Positions 47,541-56,766 are shown, numbered from the stretch's first letter. The stretch is 64,000 nucleotides of DNA from Microlunatus endophyticus (GCF_014646195.1 NZ_BMMZ01000001.1:496001-560000), one strand, 5' to 3'. Numbers and translations: made by a program. The notes: generated from the sequence alone by a model not told the origin.

Positions 47541-47635
47541 GAGTCACTAATTCCCTCATGCGTGCGGCGTGTCGTGCTGCCTGTGGATCCAGCGCCGACG
47601 ACACGCCGCGCGGATTGAGGGATATGTGACCCCTC
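47541..47635. repeat. Long imperfect inverted repeat between FAH and gltX
   Basis: Arms of about 36 bases: GCGGCGTGTCGT (47564-47575) pairs with ACGACACGCCGC (47598-47609), CCCTCA (47553-47558) with TGAGGG (47616-47621) and GTCAC (47543-47547) with GTGAC (47626-47630). It forms a long hairpin without T-run. Its nature (MITE-like element, structured RNA, or cruciform) is open. Confidence 0.75.
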
Positions 47636-47669
47636 GGCGTGGCGGAGGGCGCCGGTAGAGTGGACCGTC

Positions 47670-49193
47670 GTGAGTTCTGACCCCGCACTGCTGACCGAGG
47701 ATGATGTCCTCGGCGATCTCGATCCGACCGCCGTACGCGTCCGGTTCCCGCCGTCGCCGACCGGCAACCTGCACGTCGGCAACGTTCGCAGCGCGCTCTT
47801 CAACTGGGCGTTCGCGCGGCACTACGGCGGCAAGCTGGTACTGCGGATCGAGGACACCGACGTTGCCCGCAACCAGGAAGGTTCGCTGGAGGGGCTGATC
47901 TCGGCGTTGCGCTGGCTGGGTCTGGACTGGGACGAGGGACCTGAGGTCGACGGCCCGTACGGCCCGTATGTCCAGACCGAGCGGTTCGACGTCTATGCGG
48001 GCGTCGTCGGGCAGTTGCTGACGGGCGGCTACGCGTACAAGTGCTTCTGTACGCGGGAGGAGATCGAGGAACGGCACAAGGCGGCCGGACGGAGCGGTCC
48101 GGCCGGATACGACGGCTTCTGCCGGGATCTGGCTGCCGACGACGTGGCAGCCAAAGAAGCCGCCGGCACGCCCGCGGTGATCCGGGTCCGGGTGCCTGAC
48201 CAGCCCATCGATTTCATCGACCTGGTCCGCGGCCCGGTGCATTTCGAGGCTGCCAACGTCCCTGACTACGTCATCGTCCGCGCCGACGGCTCGCCGCTGT
48301 ACACGTTGACCAACCCGACCGACGACGCGCTGATGGGGATCACCCACGTCCTGCGCGGGGAGGACCTGCTGTCCTCGACGCCGCGTCAGATCGTGCTCTA
48401 CGAGGCGTTCGCGCAGCTGGGTGTCGGCTCGGGTCGCATCCCGCGATTCGGACATCTGCCGACCGTGCTGGGAGAGGGCAACCGACGACTTTCCAAACGA
48501 GACAAGGGATCCGGGCTGGCCGAATACCAACAGGCGGGCTATCTGCCGGCCGGGTTGCTGAACTACCTGGCTCTGCTGGGGTGGGCGATCGCCGACGACC
48601 GGGACATCTTCACGATGGACGAGATGGTGCAGGCGTTCGACATCCGCCGGGTGAATGCGAATCCAGCCCGGTTCGATCCGAAGAAGTGTCTGGCGATCAA
48701 CGCCGAGCACATCCGGCTGCTCAACGAGGCCGAGCTCACCACCCGGATGACGCCGTATCTGGTCGACGCCGGTGTTGTGGCCGATCCGCCGACCAGCGAC
48801 CAGGTCGAGATCCTCACCCGGGCCACCCCGCTGGTGCAGGAGCGGATGAACACCCTGTCCGAATCCGTTCCTCTGCTGGATTTCCTCTTTGCCGACGACA
48901 ACCGCATCGAGATCTCCGAGGATGCCGGGCTGAAACCGGACTCGCTGCCGGTGCTGGATGCGGCCGCCCGGGCGATCGCCGAGCTCGATCCGTTCAGCCA
49001 CGATCAGATCGAGGCCGCGTTGCGGGCGGCACTCATCGACGGTCTCGGACTCAAGCCGCGCAACGCCTTCGGCCCGGTCCGGGCGGCGATCACCGGCAAG
49101 CGGATCTCGCCGCCGCTGTTCGAGTCGATGGAGCTGCTCGGCAAGACCTCCAGCCTGAACCGGATCTCCCGCGCCCGGGCGACGGTTGCGTGA
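47670..49193 (+). CDS. gltX: Glutamyl-tRNA synthetase
   Basis: 507 residues from a GTG. The class I signature is SPTGNLHVGNVRS (about 31-43) and the KMSKS loop is LSKRDKGS near 273; the anticodon-binding helical domain fills about 330-507. It charges tRNA-Glu, and probably tRNA-Gln as well if no GlnRS exists, followed by amidation. A tRNA-Gln gene lies about 1 kb downstream. The CPBP protease gene begins just after the stop. Confidence 0.95.
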   Translation: MSSDPALLTEDDVLGDLDPTAVRVRFPPSPTGNLHVGNVRSALFNWAFARHYGGKLVLRIEDTDVARNQEGSLEGLISALRWLGLDWDEGPEVDGPYGPYVQTERFDVYAGVVGQLLTGGYAYKCFCTREEIEERHKAAGRSGPAGYDGFCRDLAADDVAAKEAAGTPAVIRVRVPDQPIDFIDLVRGPVHFEAANVPDYVIVRADGSPLYTLTNPTDDALMGITHVLRGEDLLSSTPRQIVLYEAFAQLGVGSGRIPRFGHLPTVLGEGNRRLSKRDKGSGLAEYQQAGYLPAGLLNYLALLGWAIADDRDIFTMDEMVQAFDIRRVNANPARFDPKKCLAINAEHIRLLNEAELTTRMTPYLVDAGVVADPPTSDQVEILTRATPLVQERMNTLSESVPLLDFLFADDNRIEISEDAGLKPDSLPVLDAAARAIAELDPFSHDQIEAALRAALIDGLGLKPRNAFGPVRAAITGKRISPPLFESMELLGKTSSLNRISRARATVA

Positions 49194-49209
49194 GGACCGG
49201 CGTAACGCG

Positions 49210-50172
49210 ATGAGCACGACGCCCAGCACCAGGTCGTACGGATTCGACCTCCAACCGCCGACCGGTGTCAGCTATCCGCAGTTGCTGCGCACCCAGACCT
49301 ACGTCTGGTGGCGGTCGCTGCTGGGCGTGGTGGTCGCCTTGTCGCTGTACTTCCTGATGGTCGCCCTGATCAGCCAGGCAGTGATCCTGCTCGGCTTCAC
49401 GATCACGTCTCCTGGCGGGACCTTCAACGCCTACTATCAGAAGTCGGTCGCGTTCGGCACCGCCTTCGGGGTGCTCGGCACCAATCTCGGAATCGCCGCA
49501 CTGACCCCGATCGCTTTCGTCGTGATCATGGTCGTGCACCAGCTCCGGCCACGGTGGCTCGGCTCGGTCCGGCCGCGGCTGCGCTGGCGGTATCTCTTGA
49601 TCAGTGTCGGCATCGCGGCCGTCACACTGGCGATCAACCTGGTGCTGTCGGTCGTCACCCAACCGGGCACCCACATCGCACCGATCCCGAACGCCTGGGT
49701 CTACATCGTGATCATCCTGATCACCTCACCGTTGCAGGCGGCGGGGGAGGAGTATCTGTTCCGCGGCTATCTGCTGCAGGCCTTCGGAAGCGTGGTGCGG
49801 ACGCCGTGGTTCGGAGTGATCGTCTCGTCCTTCGTCTTCGCCCTCTTCCACGGGACCCAGAACCTTCCGCTGTTCCTGGACCGGTTCGCCTTCGGGCTGC
49901 TGGCCGCGATGCTGGTCTGGCGGACCGGCGGGATCGAGGCCGGGATCGGAGCGCACGTGATCAACAACGTGTACGCATTCGGTCTCGGCACCCTCACCGG
50001 GACGCTGTCGCAGACCCGCGGCGTGCAACAGATCGGCTGGGCCAGCGCCGGCTTCGACGTAGGCAGTTTCGCCCTCTTCGCCGTGCTCGCCTGGCTCGCG
50101 GGCCGGGGGCTGAAGCTGCGGACGGTGACCGGCCCGCCTGCCGGTTTGGGTGTGGCCGGGGGAGTGCAGTAA
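49210..50172 (+). CDS. CPBP-family intramembrane metalloprotease
   Basis: 320 residues from the ATG at 49210, with GAGGA upstream. Seven to eight hydrophobic helices. The Abi/CPBP active-site motifs are present: EEYLFRG (Glu-Glu-x3-Arg), FALFHG and a later HVINN. This CAAX protease-like family includes bacteriocin-immunity and signal-processing proteins; the substrate is not known. It is next to the tRNA-Gln gene. Confidence 0.87.
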   Translation: MSTTPSTRSYGFDLQPPTGVSYPQLLRTQTYVWWRSLLGVVVALSLYFLMVALISQAVILLGFTITSPGGTFNAYYQKSVAFGTAFGVLGTNLGIAALTPIAFVVIMVVHQLRPRWLGSVRPRLRWRYLLISVGIAAVTLAINLVLSVVTQPGTHIAPIPNAWVYIVIILITSPLQAAGEEYLFRGYLLQAFGSVVRTPWFGVIVSSFVFALFHGTQNLPLFLDRFAFGLLAAMLVWRTGGIEAGIGAHVINNVYAFGLGTLTGTLSQTRGVQQIGWASAGFDVGSFALFAVLAWLAGRGLKLRTVTGPPAGLGVAGGVQ

Positions 50173-50214
50173 AGTTCTTCCTCGTTGCCCGGGCGTTCGC
50201 GGCCGGCAATCCCA

Positions 50215-50286
50215 TGGGGTATGGGGTAATTGGCAGCCCGACTGATTCTGGTTCAGTTAGTTCAGGTTCGAGTCCTGGTACCCCAG
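50215..50286 (+). tRNA. tRNA-Gln (anticodon CUG)
   Basis: A 72-base cloverleaf: acceptor TGGGGTA pairs with TACCCCA at the end (discriminator G), the anticodon arm ACTGA-TTCTGGT-TCAGT reads CTG, and the T arm carries the GTTCGAGTC loop. The CCA end is not encoded (GCA follows). The anticodon identifies tRNA-Gln. The last bases overlap the antisense nucleotidyltransferase gene. Confidence 0.92.
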
Positions 50287-51054
50287 CAATTCCCGCTCGG
50301 CGCGGCGTACGGCATCGCCACATTCGGTCCGGATCCGGGCCATCACCTCAGCCAAGTCGTCCGGTCCGTCGATCCGCTCCGCGAACACCGCGTCGAGATG
50401 ATCAAGGCCGGCCTCGGTCAGCAGCCTCTTGTCGTTGGTGATCCATCGGCCGCGGGCCGCCAGCACCGCGTGTGCGCCGGCAGCGGCTGCCTGGGCGGCG
50501 AGTCCAAGAGCCATCGCCGTACGACCTGGGGGCACGTGATTGGCCGACGCGTAGTCGAGGGTGCCGGTCGCCCAGCCCCACCACGCCCCGGGAGCCTCGG
50601 CCCGCAACCGTTCGGGGTAGTCCGGTCGGGGGAGGGATCCGCGCAGCGTCTGATTGAGGGCGAGTTCGGCGAGCAGCAGATAGCTGGGGATGCCGACCAC
50701 ATGGAACATCAGCCGCTCCACGACGAAGCGGCCACTCTCGGCCTCGGCCAGCTGATGGTCGATCACCCCGAGATCGCGATAGTGCACGTCGACCTTGCGA
50801 CCGTCGATGCTCAGCCAGGCGCCGCCGTTGTAGAGCCCGCCGCCCCAGCCGCCGATGTCGAACACCTCGCCCGGCCAGCCGATGTCACGCAGGGTCCGCG
50901 GTTCGAAGCTGCCGCGATAGTAGATCGCCAGATCCCAGTCGCTGTCCGGGCGGGCAGTGCCCTGGGCCCGGGATCCGCCGAGCGCCACTGCCTCGACTCC
51001 CGGCAGCGCGGCCAGCCGATCGGCGACATGATCAACGAAGTCGGCGTCATCCAT
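50257..51054 (-). CDS. Nucleotidyltransferase-domain protein (kanamycin-type fold)
   Basis: 265 residues from the ATG at 51054. The NT_Pol-beta-like motif GGSRAQGTARPDSDWDLAIYY (about 26-46) with two acidic metal ligands is present, and a third acidic residue lies in KVDVHYRD; the C-terminal 150 residues are helical. Such proteins may adenylylate antibiotics or act in toxin-like systems (MNT/HEPN-type); no partner gene is seen. The last ten residues (LLGYQDSNLN) are the antisense of tRNA-Gln, so the natural C terminus is uncertain. Confidence 0.78.
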   Translation of the reverse strand: MDDADFVDHVADRLAALPGVEAVALGGSRAQGTARPDSDWDLAIYYRGSFEPRTLRDIGWPGEVFDIGGWGGGLYNGGAWLSIDGRKVDVHYRDLGVIDHQLAEAESGRFVVERLMFHVVGIPSYLLLAELALNQTLRGSLPRPDYPERLRAEAPGAWWGWATGTLDYASANHVPPGRTAMALGLAAQAAAAGAHAVLAARGRWITNDKRLLTEAGLDHLDAVFAERIDGPDDLAEVMARIRTECGDAVRRAERELLGYQDSNLN

Positions 51055-51137
51055 GACACCTGAGCGTCGCAGTGTCCGTGGTCGGCGCGCCACCGAATTC
51101 TCGATGGTCGCACTGAGGCCGGGAGGCCGGTGGGTCG

Positions 51138-51224
51138 CGAAAGTCGTGACAAGTCGAGTTTGCGGTCGCGTACGCGTCGATCGGGGCGCGGAAGTCGTGA
51201 CGACTCGAGTTTGGGGTCGCGTAC
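51138..51224. repeat. Two 36-bp direct repeats, 51-bp period
   Basis: Copies at 51138-51173 and 51189-51224 share AAGTCGTGAC and CGAGTTTG and GGTCGCGTACG with few differences. They lie between the 3' end of ndgR and the start of the nucleotidyltransferase gene, where about 200 bases hold no gene. Confidence 0.8.
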
Positions 51225-51258
51225 GGCCTGGCTGGGGCCGGGATTGATCCGGGAGCGG

Positions 51259-51981
51259 CTATTCGGTGCCGGTCCGGCGCAGCACCTCGGACAGCCGCTC
51301 GGCGGCCGCGATCACCGCCGGTGCATGCAGTCGGCCGGGTTGACGGGATAGTCGCTCGATGGGGCCGGAGACGCTGACAGCCGCGATCACCTTCCCCGAA
51401 GGGGACCGGACCGGCGCCGAGACCGAAGCCACACCGGCCTCGCGCTCGCCGACCGAGTGGGCCCAGCCACGGCGTCGTACGGCCGCCAGGGCCACCGCCG
51501 AATATCGCGAGCCGCGCAGGCCGCGCTGCATCCGCTCCGGCTCCTCCCAGGCCAGCAGGATCTGGGCGGCGGACCCAGCGGTCATGGTCAACTGCGAACC
51601 GACCGGAACCGTGTCCCGCAGCCCGGACGTACGTTCGGCCGCCGCGACGCAGACGCGATAGTCACCCTGCCTGCGGAACAGCTGGGCCGACTCGCCGGTG
51701 ATGTCGCGGAGCCGGGCCAGAACCGGGCCCGCGGTCGCCAGCAGCCGGTCCTCACCGGCCGCCGAGGCCAGCTCGCCGAGCCGCGGGCCGAGCACGAAGC
51801 GGCCTTGCAGATCGCGGCCCACCAGACGATGGTGTTCCAGTGCGACCGCCAGTCGGTGGGCGGTCGGGCGGGCCAACCCGGTGGCCGCGACCAGCCCGGC
51901 CAGGGTCGTCGGTCCGGTCTCGAGGGCCCCGAGGACCAGGGCCGCTTTGTCCAGAACGCCGACACCGCTAGAGTTGTCCAT
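51259..51981 (-). CDS. ndgR: NdgR/LtbR, IclR-type regulator of leucine genes
   Basis: 240 residues. The winged helix (about 10-70) begins [17 protein letters not shown], and [21 protein letters not shown] is its recognition region. The rest is the IclR effector domain with [19 protein letters not shown] and [20 protein letters not shown]. This protein is highly conserved in actinomycetes, where its orthologue (NdgR, LtbR, AreB) binds upstream of leuCD and other amino acid genes, possibly with leucine or branched-chain ligands. The divergent leuCD genes make this the same system. The start codon follows a leaderless-type promoter. Confidence 0.94.
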   Translation of the reverse strand: MDNSSGVGVLDKAALVLGALETGPTTLAGLVAATGLARPTAHRLAVALEHHRLVGRDLQGRFVLGPRLGELASAAGEDRLLATAGPVLARLRDITGESAQLFRRQGDYRVCVAAAERTSGLRDTVPVGSQLTMTAGSAAQILLAWEEPERMQRGLRGSRYSAVALAAVRRRGWAHSVGEREAGVASVSAPVRSPSGKVIAAVSVSGPIERLSRQPGRLHAPAVIAAAERLSEVLRRTGTE

Positions 51982-51987
51982 GTCTTG

Positions 51988-52016
51988 ATATTGCCGTCTC
52001 GAATTGTGGAATGCAA
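51988..52016 (-). promoter_or_regulatory. Leaderless ndgR promoter
   Basis: On the minus strand, TTGCAT (52016-52011) and CAATAT (51993-51988) are 17 bases apart. The expected transcription start, 7 bases downstream, falls on the ATG at 51981, giving a leaderless message. NdgR or RNA polymerase competition with the leuC promoter in the same 160 bases is plausible. Confidence 0.55.
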
Positions 52017-52142
52017 GTCCTGGCAGGCAATAACTCCGATCAAGATCAACAATGCTGGATCAACACAGGATCACCATGCTGGACCGACGCCGACCGGTGC
52101 GTGGGTCCACGAGATCATCATGGCCGTAGGGAGCAAACACCG

Positions 52143-53555
52143 ATGACTACTGCGAAGACGTTGAGTGAGAAGTTGTGGGACGCCCACACCGTCACCTCGG
52201 ACGAGAACAACGATCTTCTCTACATCGATCTGCACCTCGTGCACGAGGTCACCAGCCCGCAGGCCTTCGACGGTCTCCGGCAGGCCGGTCGCCCGGTTCG
52301 CCGGCCCGATCTCACCCTGCTGACCGAGGACCACAACATCCCGACGGTCGACGTCGACAAGCCGATCGCCGATCCGGTCTCGCGGACCCAGGTGGAGACG
52401 CTGCGCAAGAACGCCGAGGAATTCGGGCTACGGATCCACAAGCTCGGCGATCTTGATCAGGGCATCGTGCACATCATCGGACCGCAGTTGGGACTGACCC
52501 AGCCCGGCACGACGGTGGTCTGCGGCGACTCCCACACCTCGACCCATGGCGCTTTCGGGGCACTCGCCTTCGGCATCGGCACGTCAGAGGTGGAGCACGT
52601 GCTGGCGACCCAGACGCTGCCGCAGCGCAAGCCGAAGACGATGGCCGTCAACGTCAACGGCGACCTGCCCGCGGGAGTCACCGCCAAGGATGTGGTGCTG
52701 GCGCTGATCGCGAAGGTCGGCACCGGTGGGGGTCAGGGCTACGTCGCCGAGTACCGCGGGTCGGTGATCGAAGGGCTGTCCATGGAAGCCCGGATGACGA
52801 TCTGCAACATGAGTATCGAGTGGGGCGCCAAGGCCGGGATCATCGCACCGGACGAGACGACCTTCGAATATCTGAAGGGCCGCCCGCACGCGCCGCAGGG
52901 CGCGGATTGGGATGCGGCGGTCGAGTACTGGAAGACCTTGCGTACCGACGAAGGCGCCACCTTCGACGTCGAAGTCGATCTTGACGCTGCCGAGTTGTCG
53001 CCGTTCGTGACCTGGGGAACCAACCCCGGCCAGGGCGTGCCGCTGTCCGCGTCGGTGCCCGATCCGGAGACCTTCTTCGACGAGTCCAGCAGGACCGCTG
53101 CCGAGAAGGCCCTGGAATACATGGATCTGAAGGCCGGTACGCCGATGCGCGAGATCGCGGTTGACACGATCTTCCTCGGCTCCTGTACCAACGGCCGGAT
53201 CGAGGATCTGCGAGCCGCGGCCGATGTGATCAAGGGCCGCAAGATCGCCGATTCGGTACGCATGCTGGTCGTTCCCGGGTCTGCCCGGGTCCGGCTGCAG
53301 GCCGAGTCGGAAGGACTGGACGTGGTCTTCAAGGAGGCCGGCGCCGAGTGGCGCGGCGCAGGATGCTCGATGTGCCTGGGCATGAATCCCGACCAACTCG
53401 CACCGGGTGAGCGCAGCGCCTCCACCTCCAACCGGAATTTCGAAGGCCGACAGGGCAAGGGCGGTCGTACGCACCTGGTCTCCCCGGTGGTGGCCGCCGC
53501 AACAGCGGTCACCGGCACGCTGACGGCTCCGGCCGATCTTCCGGATGCCGGCTGA
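52143..53555 (+). CDS. leuC: 3-isopropylmalate dehydratase large subunit
   Basis: 470 residues from the ATG at 52143; longer readings upstream run through the ndgR promoter region. 4Fe-4S aconitase-family enzyme: cluster cysteines are in LGSCTNGR and [11 protein letters not shown], with [22 protein letters not shown] near 125-146. With LeuD it isomerises 2- to 3-isopropylmalate in leucine synthesis, and citramalate to methylmalate in the citramalate pathway. leuD follows 63 bases downstream. Confidence 0.96.
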   Translation: MTTAKTLSEKLWDAHTVTSDENNDLLYIDLHLVHEVTSPQAFDGLRQAGRPVRRPDLTLLTEDHNIPTVDVDKPIADPVSRTQVETLRKNAEEFGLRIHKLGDLDQGIVHIIGPQLGLTQPGTTVVCGDSHTSTHGAFGALAFGIGTSEVEHVLATQTLPQRKPKTMAVNVNGDLPAGVTAKDVVLALIAKVGTGGGQGYVAEYRGSVIEGLSMEARMTICNMSIEWGAKAGIIAPDETTFEYLKGRPHAPQGADWDAAVEYWKTLRTDEGATFDVEVDLDAAELSPFVTWGTNPGQGVPLSASVPDPETFFDESSRTAAEKALEYMDLKAGTPMREIAVDTIFLGSCTNGRIEDLRAAADVIKGRKIADSVRMLVVPGSARVRLQAESEGLDVVFKEAGAEWRGAGCSMCLGMNPDQLAPGERSASTSNRNFEGRQGKGGRTHLVSPVVAAATAVTGTLTAPADLPDAG

Positions 53556-53618
53556 TCCGCCCACTACGGCCACCGTCGACCACTCACCGTCGACCCACCC
53601 AACGAGGAAAGCCAGAAC

Positions 53619-54227
53619 ATGGAAAAGTTCACCAGCCACACCGGAACCGGACTGCCGCTGCGGCGCAGCAACATCGACACCGACCAGATCATCCCGGCCG
53701 TCTACCTCAAGCGGGTCAGCCGGACGGGTTTCGAGGACGGTCTTTTCGCTGCCTGGCGGCAGGATCCGCAGTTCGTCCTGAACCTGCCGCAGTACAAGCT
53801 CGCGACGATTCTCATCACCGGACCGGATTTCGGCACCGGATCGTCCCGTGAGCACGCCGTCTGGGCCCTGCAGGACTACGGATTCAAGGTCGTCATCGGC
53901 TCCCGGTTCGGTGACATCTTCTCCAACAACTCCGGCAACGCCGGTCTGCTGCTGGCCAAGGTCAGCCATGAGGACGTCGAGCAGCTGTGGAAGATCGTCG
54001 AGAACCACCCCGAGACCGAGATCACGGTTGATCTTGAGGCCCGATCGATCACGGCCAGTGACGGCTTCACCACCTCGTTCACGATCGACGACTACACCCG
54101 CTGGCGGCTGCTGGAAGGCCTGGACAACATTGGCCTGACACTGCGAGCGGAGGACAAGATCGCTGCCTATGAGGCGAATCGCCCCTCCTACAAGCCGACC
54201 ACGATCCCGGTCCAGACGGGCAGCTGA
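53619..54227 (+). CDS. leuD: 3-isopropylmalate dehydratase small subunit
   Basis: 202 residues with GAGGAA about 8 bases upstream of the ATG. The conserved start [22 protein letters not shown] and the [18 protein letters not shown] and [17 protein letters not shown] motifs are those of the swivelling domain. It is the partner of LeuC. A hairpin terminator follows at 54259-54305. Confidence 0.95.
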   Translation: MEKFTSHTGTGLPLRRSNIDTDQIIPAVYLKRVSRTGFEDGLFAAWRQDPQFVLNLPQYKLATILITGPDFGTGSSREHAVWALQDYGFKVVIGSRFGDIFSNNSGNAGLLLAKVSHEDVEQLWKIVENHPETEITVDLEARSITASDGFTTSFTIDDYTRWRLLEGLDNIGLTLRAEDKIAAYEANRPSYKPTTIPVQTGS

Positions 54228-54258
54228 GGGCCCAAAAACCGCCGTTAACCGGCGTTAA

Positions 54259-54305
54259 CAGCCCCGAAATCGCCGAATTTCCTTACGACACGGCGTTTCG
54301 GGGCT
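54259..54305 (+). terminator. Hairpin after leuD
   Basis: AGCCCCGAAA (54259-54268) pairs with TTTCGGGG-GCT (54295-54305, one bulged G), and CGCCG (54270-54274) with CGGCG (54290-54294). It lies between leuD and the hup gene. There is no clear U-tract, so it may be an inefficient or factor-aided terminator. Confidence 0.6.
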
Positions 54306-54394
54306 TGTGGTCGTTGTCTGCATGGTTCAGTTTCCCTAGCGTTAGCTGTTGTAGTCGCACCGTGCGGCACAGAAGCGTTCGAAGAAGGGAAGCT

Positions 54395-55105
54395 GTGAAC
54401 AAGGCTGAATTGATCGAGGCGCTTGCCGCCCAGTTCGACGGCAGTAAGTCCCAGGCAGCCAAGGCGCTCCAGGCGGTGACCGAGACGATCACCTACACCA
54501 CCGCTCGCGGTGAGAAGGTGTCGATCACCGGCTTCGGCGTCTTCGAGAGCGTGCGCCGTCCGGCTCGGATCGTCCGCAATCCCCGTACTGGCGAGCGCAA
54601 GCGCGCCAAGGCTACGTCGGTCCCGAAGTTCCGCGCCGGCTCCGACCTCAAGGCGTACGTGTCCGGCGAGAAGAAGCCGCCGCGGCTGACGGCCAAGAAG
54701 GCCGCCGCACCGGCTGCCAAGACGACGGCCACCAAGACGACCGCGACGAAGGCGACTGCCACCAAGGCCACTGCCACCAAGGCCACTGCCACCAAGGCCA
54801 CCGCCACCAAGGCTGCTGCTACGAAGAAGGCTGCAGCGACCAAGGCTCCTGCCAAGAGGACGACCACCAAGACCGCCGCAACCAAGACGGCGGCCACCAA
54901 GACGGCCGCAACCAAGACGACTCCGGCAAAGAAGACGACGGCTCGCAAGGCCACACCGGCCAGGACTGTCGCCAAGAAGACCACGCCGGCGAAGAAGGCG
55001 CCGGCCAAGAAGACCGTTGCCAAGAAGGCCCCGGCCACGAGGACCACCGCAAAGAAGACGGCTGCGAAGAAGGCGCCCGCCAAGCGCACAGCCAAGAAGG
55101 CGTGA
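54395..55105 (+). CDS. hupB: HU-like nucleoid protein with long basic tail
   Basis: 236 residues from a GTG preceded by GAAGGGAAG. Residues 1-90 are the HU domain (NKAELIEALAAQF at the start, FGVFESVRRPARIVRNP in the DNA arm). From about 93 on, a 140-residue tail repeats Ala-Thr-Lys and Pro-Ala-Lys-Lys units, resembling histone H1 and mycobacterial HupB. It binds DNA and shapes the nucleoid; the tail probably increases DNA affinity and can be modified. Four 15-bp repeats (54755-54814) encode part of the tail. Confidence 0.94.
   Translation: MNKAELIEALAAQFDGSKSQAAKALQAVTETITYTTARGEKVSITGFGVFESVRRPARIVRNPRTGERKRAKATSVPKFRAGSDLKAYVSGEKKPPRLTAKKAAAPAAKTTATKTTATKATATKATATKATATKATATKAAATKKAAATKAPAKRTTTKTAATKTAATKTAATKTTPAKKTTARKATPARTVAKKTTPAKKAPAKKTVAKKAPATRTTAKKTAAKKAPAKRTAKKA
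54755..54814 (+). repeat. Tandem 15-bp repeat in the hup tail
   Basis: ACTGCCACCAAGGCC three times exactly and once with two changes, each encoding Thr-Ala-Thr-Lys-Ala. Copy number is likely to vary between strains by slippage. Confidence 0.85.
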
Positions 55106-55133
55106 CCTGGCCTACGCCAAGATCACGGAAGCA

Positions 55134-55160
55134 GGCCCGGACGGTTCCACCGTCCGGGCC
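55134..55160. terminator. Strong hairpin after hup
   Basis: GGCCCGGACGG (55134-55144), loop TTCCA, CCGTCCGGGCC (55150-55160), followed by TTCCTTGTTT. This is a perfect 11-bp stem, and because it is near-symmetric it may also act for the convergent cofC gene. Confidence 0.85.
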
Positions 55161-55206
55161 TTCCTTGTTTCCGCAGTCGTTTCCCACACTCGGGTCTCGG
55201 CCGATG

Positions 55207-56025
55207 CTAGAGCCAAGCCGACACCAGACGGTGCCCGTCGGTGACCGCATGCACCCGCTGCCCGGGGCGAAGGAATCTGATCTGCGGGTCGAGAGCGGTT
55301 TCGGCCAGCGGCATCCGGACCCCGGAGTCGGTGATCACCGTCAGCGCTCCCGCTCCATCCGCGTCGTCGAACCCCGGGCCGGCGACGGTCGCGCTGACGT
55401 AGCCGCCGAGCCGGTCACCGGTGATCAGCGTCGCAGTGTGGGCGCCGACCCCGAGTCCGATCACGGCATCGAGATCCTCGACCGAGTCCACATCGCTGCT
55501 CAGCCGGGGATCCGCATCCGGTACGGGTACGGCTCCTGACATCCGGTGTGCTTGCGCCGACGGCCCCTGGAATCGCGGATCCAACCGACCCGCCTCGGCG
55601 ATCAGCAGGGTGGTGCCGTAGCCGGTGTGATCGGCGACGAAGCACCGGGGGAGTTCGGCAGTGCGCACCAGCAGGTCTTCGAGCACTGCGGCAGTCAGAG
55701 CGGGCAGGTCCCCGACGGCCGCCAGCACCCGGGTGAACCGTTGTTCTCGTAGCAGTCGATCACCTGTTGCCAGTGCCGCATTCATCCCGGCCGGCTCGGG
55801 TTCGGGGACCAACCGCGCCGCGATGCCCGCCCGGTGGAGTTGCACGGAGAGCTCGGGATCGCCGCCGACGACGACGAGTTGATCGGTTGCTGCGGCCAGA
55901 GCGGCCAGCGTGTCGAGCGCCATGGACCGGGACAGTCGTCGACGCAACGGTACCGGCAGCGCGCCGAGTCGGGATTTGGAGATCCCCGCTGGTTTCAGTG
56001 CTACCACCGATCCGACGCCGTTCAT
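55207..56025 (-). CDS. cofC: 2-phospho-L-lactate guanylyltransferase (CofC/FbiD) with C-terminal extension
   Basis: 272 residues, roughly 60 more than mycobacterial FbiD. The N-terminal VVALKPAGISKSRLG and the conserved VGDLPALTAAVLEDLL and DHTGYGTTLLI motifs are those of the family that makes the GDP-phospholactate (or enolpyruvyl) precursor of coenzyme F420. From about residue 200 a beta-rich extension of about 70 residues (LITGDRLGGYVSA ... LRPGQRVHAVTDGHR) is added, with no family name I can assign. It is transcribed toward the hup terminator and divergent from plsC. Confidence 0.83.
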   Translation of the reverse strand: MNGVGSVVALKPAGISKSRLGALPVPLRRRLSRSMALDTLAALAAATDQLVVVGGDPELSVQLHRAGIAARLVPEPEPAGMNAALATGDRLLREQRFTRVLAAVGDLPALTAAVLEDLLVRTAELPRCFVADHTGYGTTLLIAEAGRLDPRFQGPSAQAHRMSGAVPVPDADPRLSSDVDSVEDLDAVIGLGVGAHTATLITGDRLGGYVSATVAGPGFDDADGAGALTVITDSGVRMPLAETALDPQIRFLRPGQRVHAVTDGHRLVSAWL

Positions 56026-56091
56026 GTGATGATCTTGTCAAACCCAGCACGGCAGCACCCGATCGGCCACCTGATCGGGTTAGCTTGGGGC

Positions 56092-56766
56092 GTGGATCTT
56101 GCTCCCGTCGTACCCCTGCTGAAACCGGCCGCCCGGCTGGTGATCGCGACGGTCGAACGCCTCATCCGGCCCGACTGGCGCGATGTCTCCAAACTCCCGG
56201 ACGGTCCGGCGATCGTTGTCGTCAACCACATCTCCAATGTCGACCCCGTGCTGGTCGGGGCCTTCCTGGCCCGCAGCGGCCACTGGCCGAGGTTCCTGGC
56301 GAAGGACTCGCTCTTCGACGTACCGGTGCTGGGCAGGATCCTGACAGCGATCGCCCAGATCCCGGTCCACCGCGGCTCCGTCGACGCGGCCGACGCCCTG
56401 CAGCATGCGGTCGCCGCGTTGGCCGACGGTGGTTACGTCGTGATCTACCCGGAGGGGACGATCACATCCGCCCCAGGGTTGTGGCCGATGAAGGGCCGGA
56501 CCGGCGCAGCCCGGCTCGCCGCCCGCACCGGCGCGCCGGTGATCCCCGTCGGTCAATGGGGTGCCGAAAAGATCCTCTACGGCAAACGACTCGGCCTCCC
56601 CGCTGTCCTGCCGCGGAAGCTGATCACGATGATGGTCGGCGATCCGATCGACCTGGAAGGGCTGTCGGCCGACCAGGCCACCGAGCGGATCATGGCGCGG
56701 ATCACCGAGCTGGTCGGCCGGGTGCGCGGCGACGAGCCGCCGGTGGCGTACGATCCCGACAAATGA
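56092..56766 (+). CDS. plsC: 1-acyl-glycerol-3-phosphate acyltransferase
   Basis: 224 residues if begun at the GTG 56092; the ATG at 56029 would add 21. The acyltransferase motifs are NHISNVDP (H-x4-D, near 44), YPEGTITSAPG and IPVGQWGAE. It acylates lysophosphatidic acid at the membrane. The TAGCTT element six bases before the GTG would allow a leaderless start. The gpsA start overlaps its stop by ATGA, so glycerol phosphate synthesis and acylation are coupled. Confidence 0.86.
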   Translation: MDLAPVVPLLKPAARLVIATVERLIRPDWRDVSKLPDGPAIVVVNHISNVDPVLVGAFLARSGHWPRFLAKDSLFDVPVLGRILTAIAQIPVHRGSVDAADALQHAVAALADGGYVVIYPEGTITSAPGLWPMKGRTGAARLAARTGAPVIPVGQWGAEKILYGKRLGLPAVLPRKLITMMVGDPIDLEGLSADQATERIMARITELVGRVRGDEPPVAYDPDK

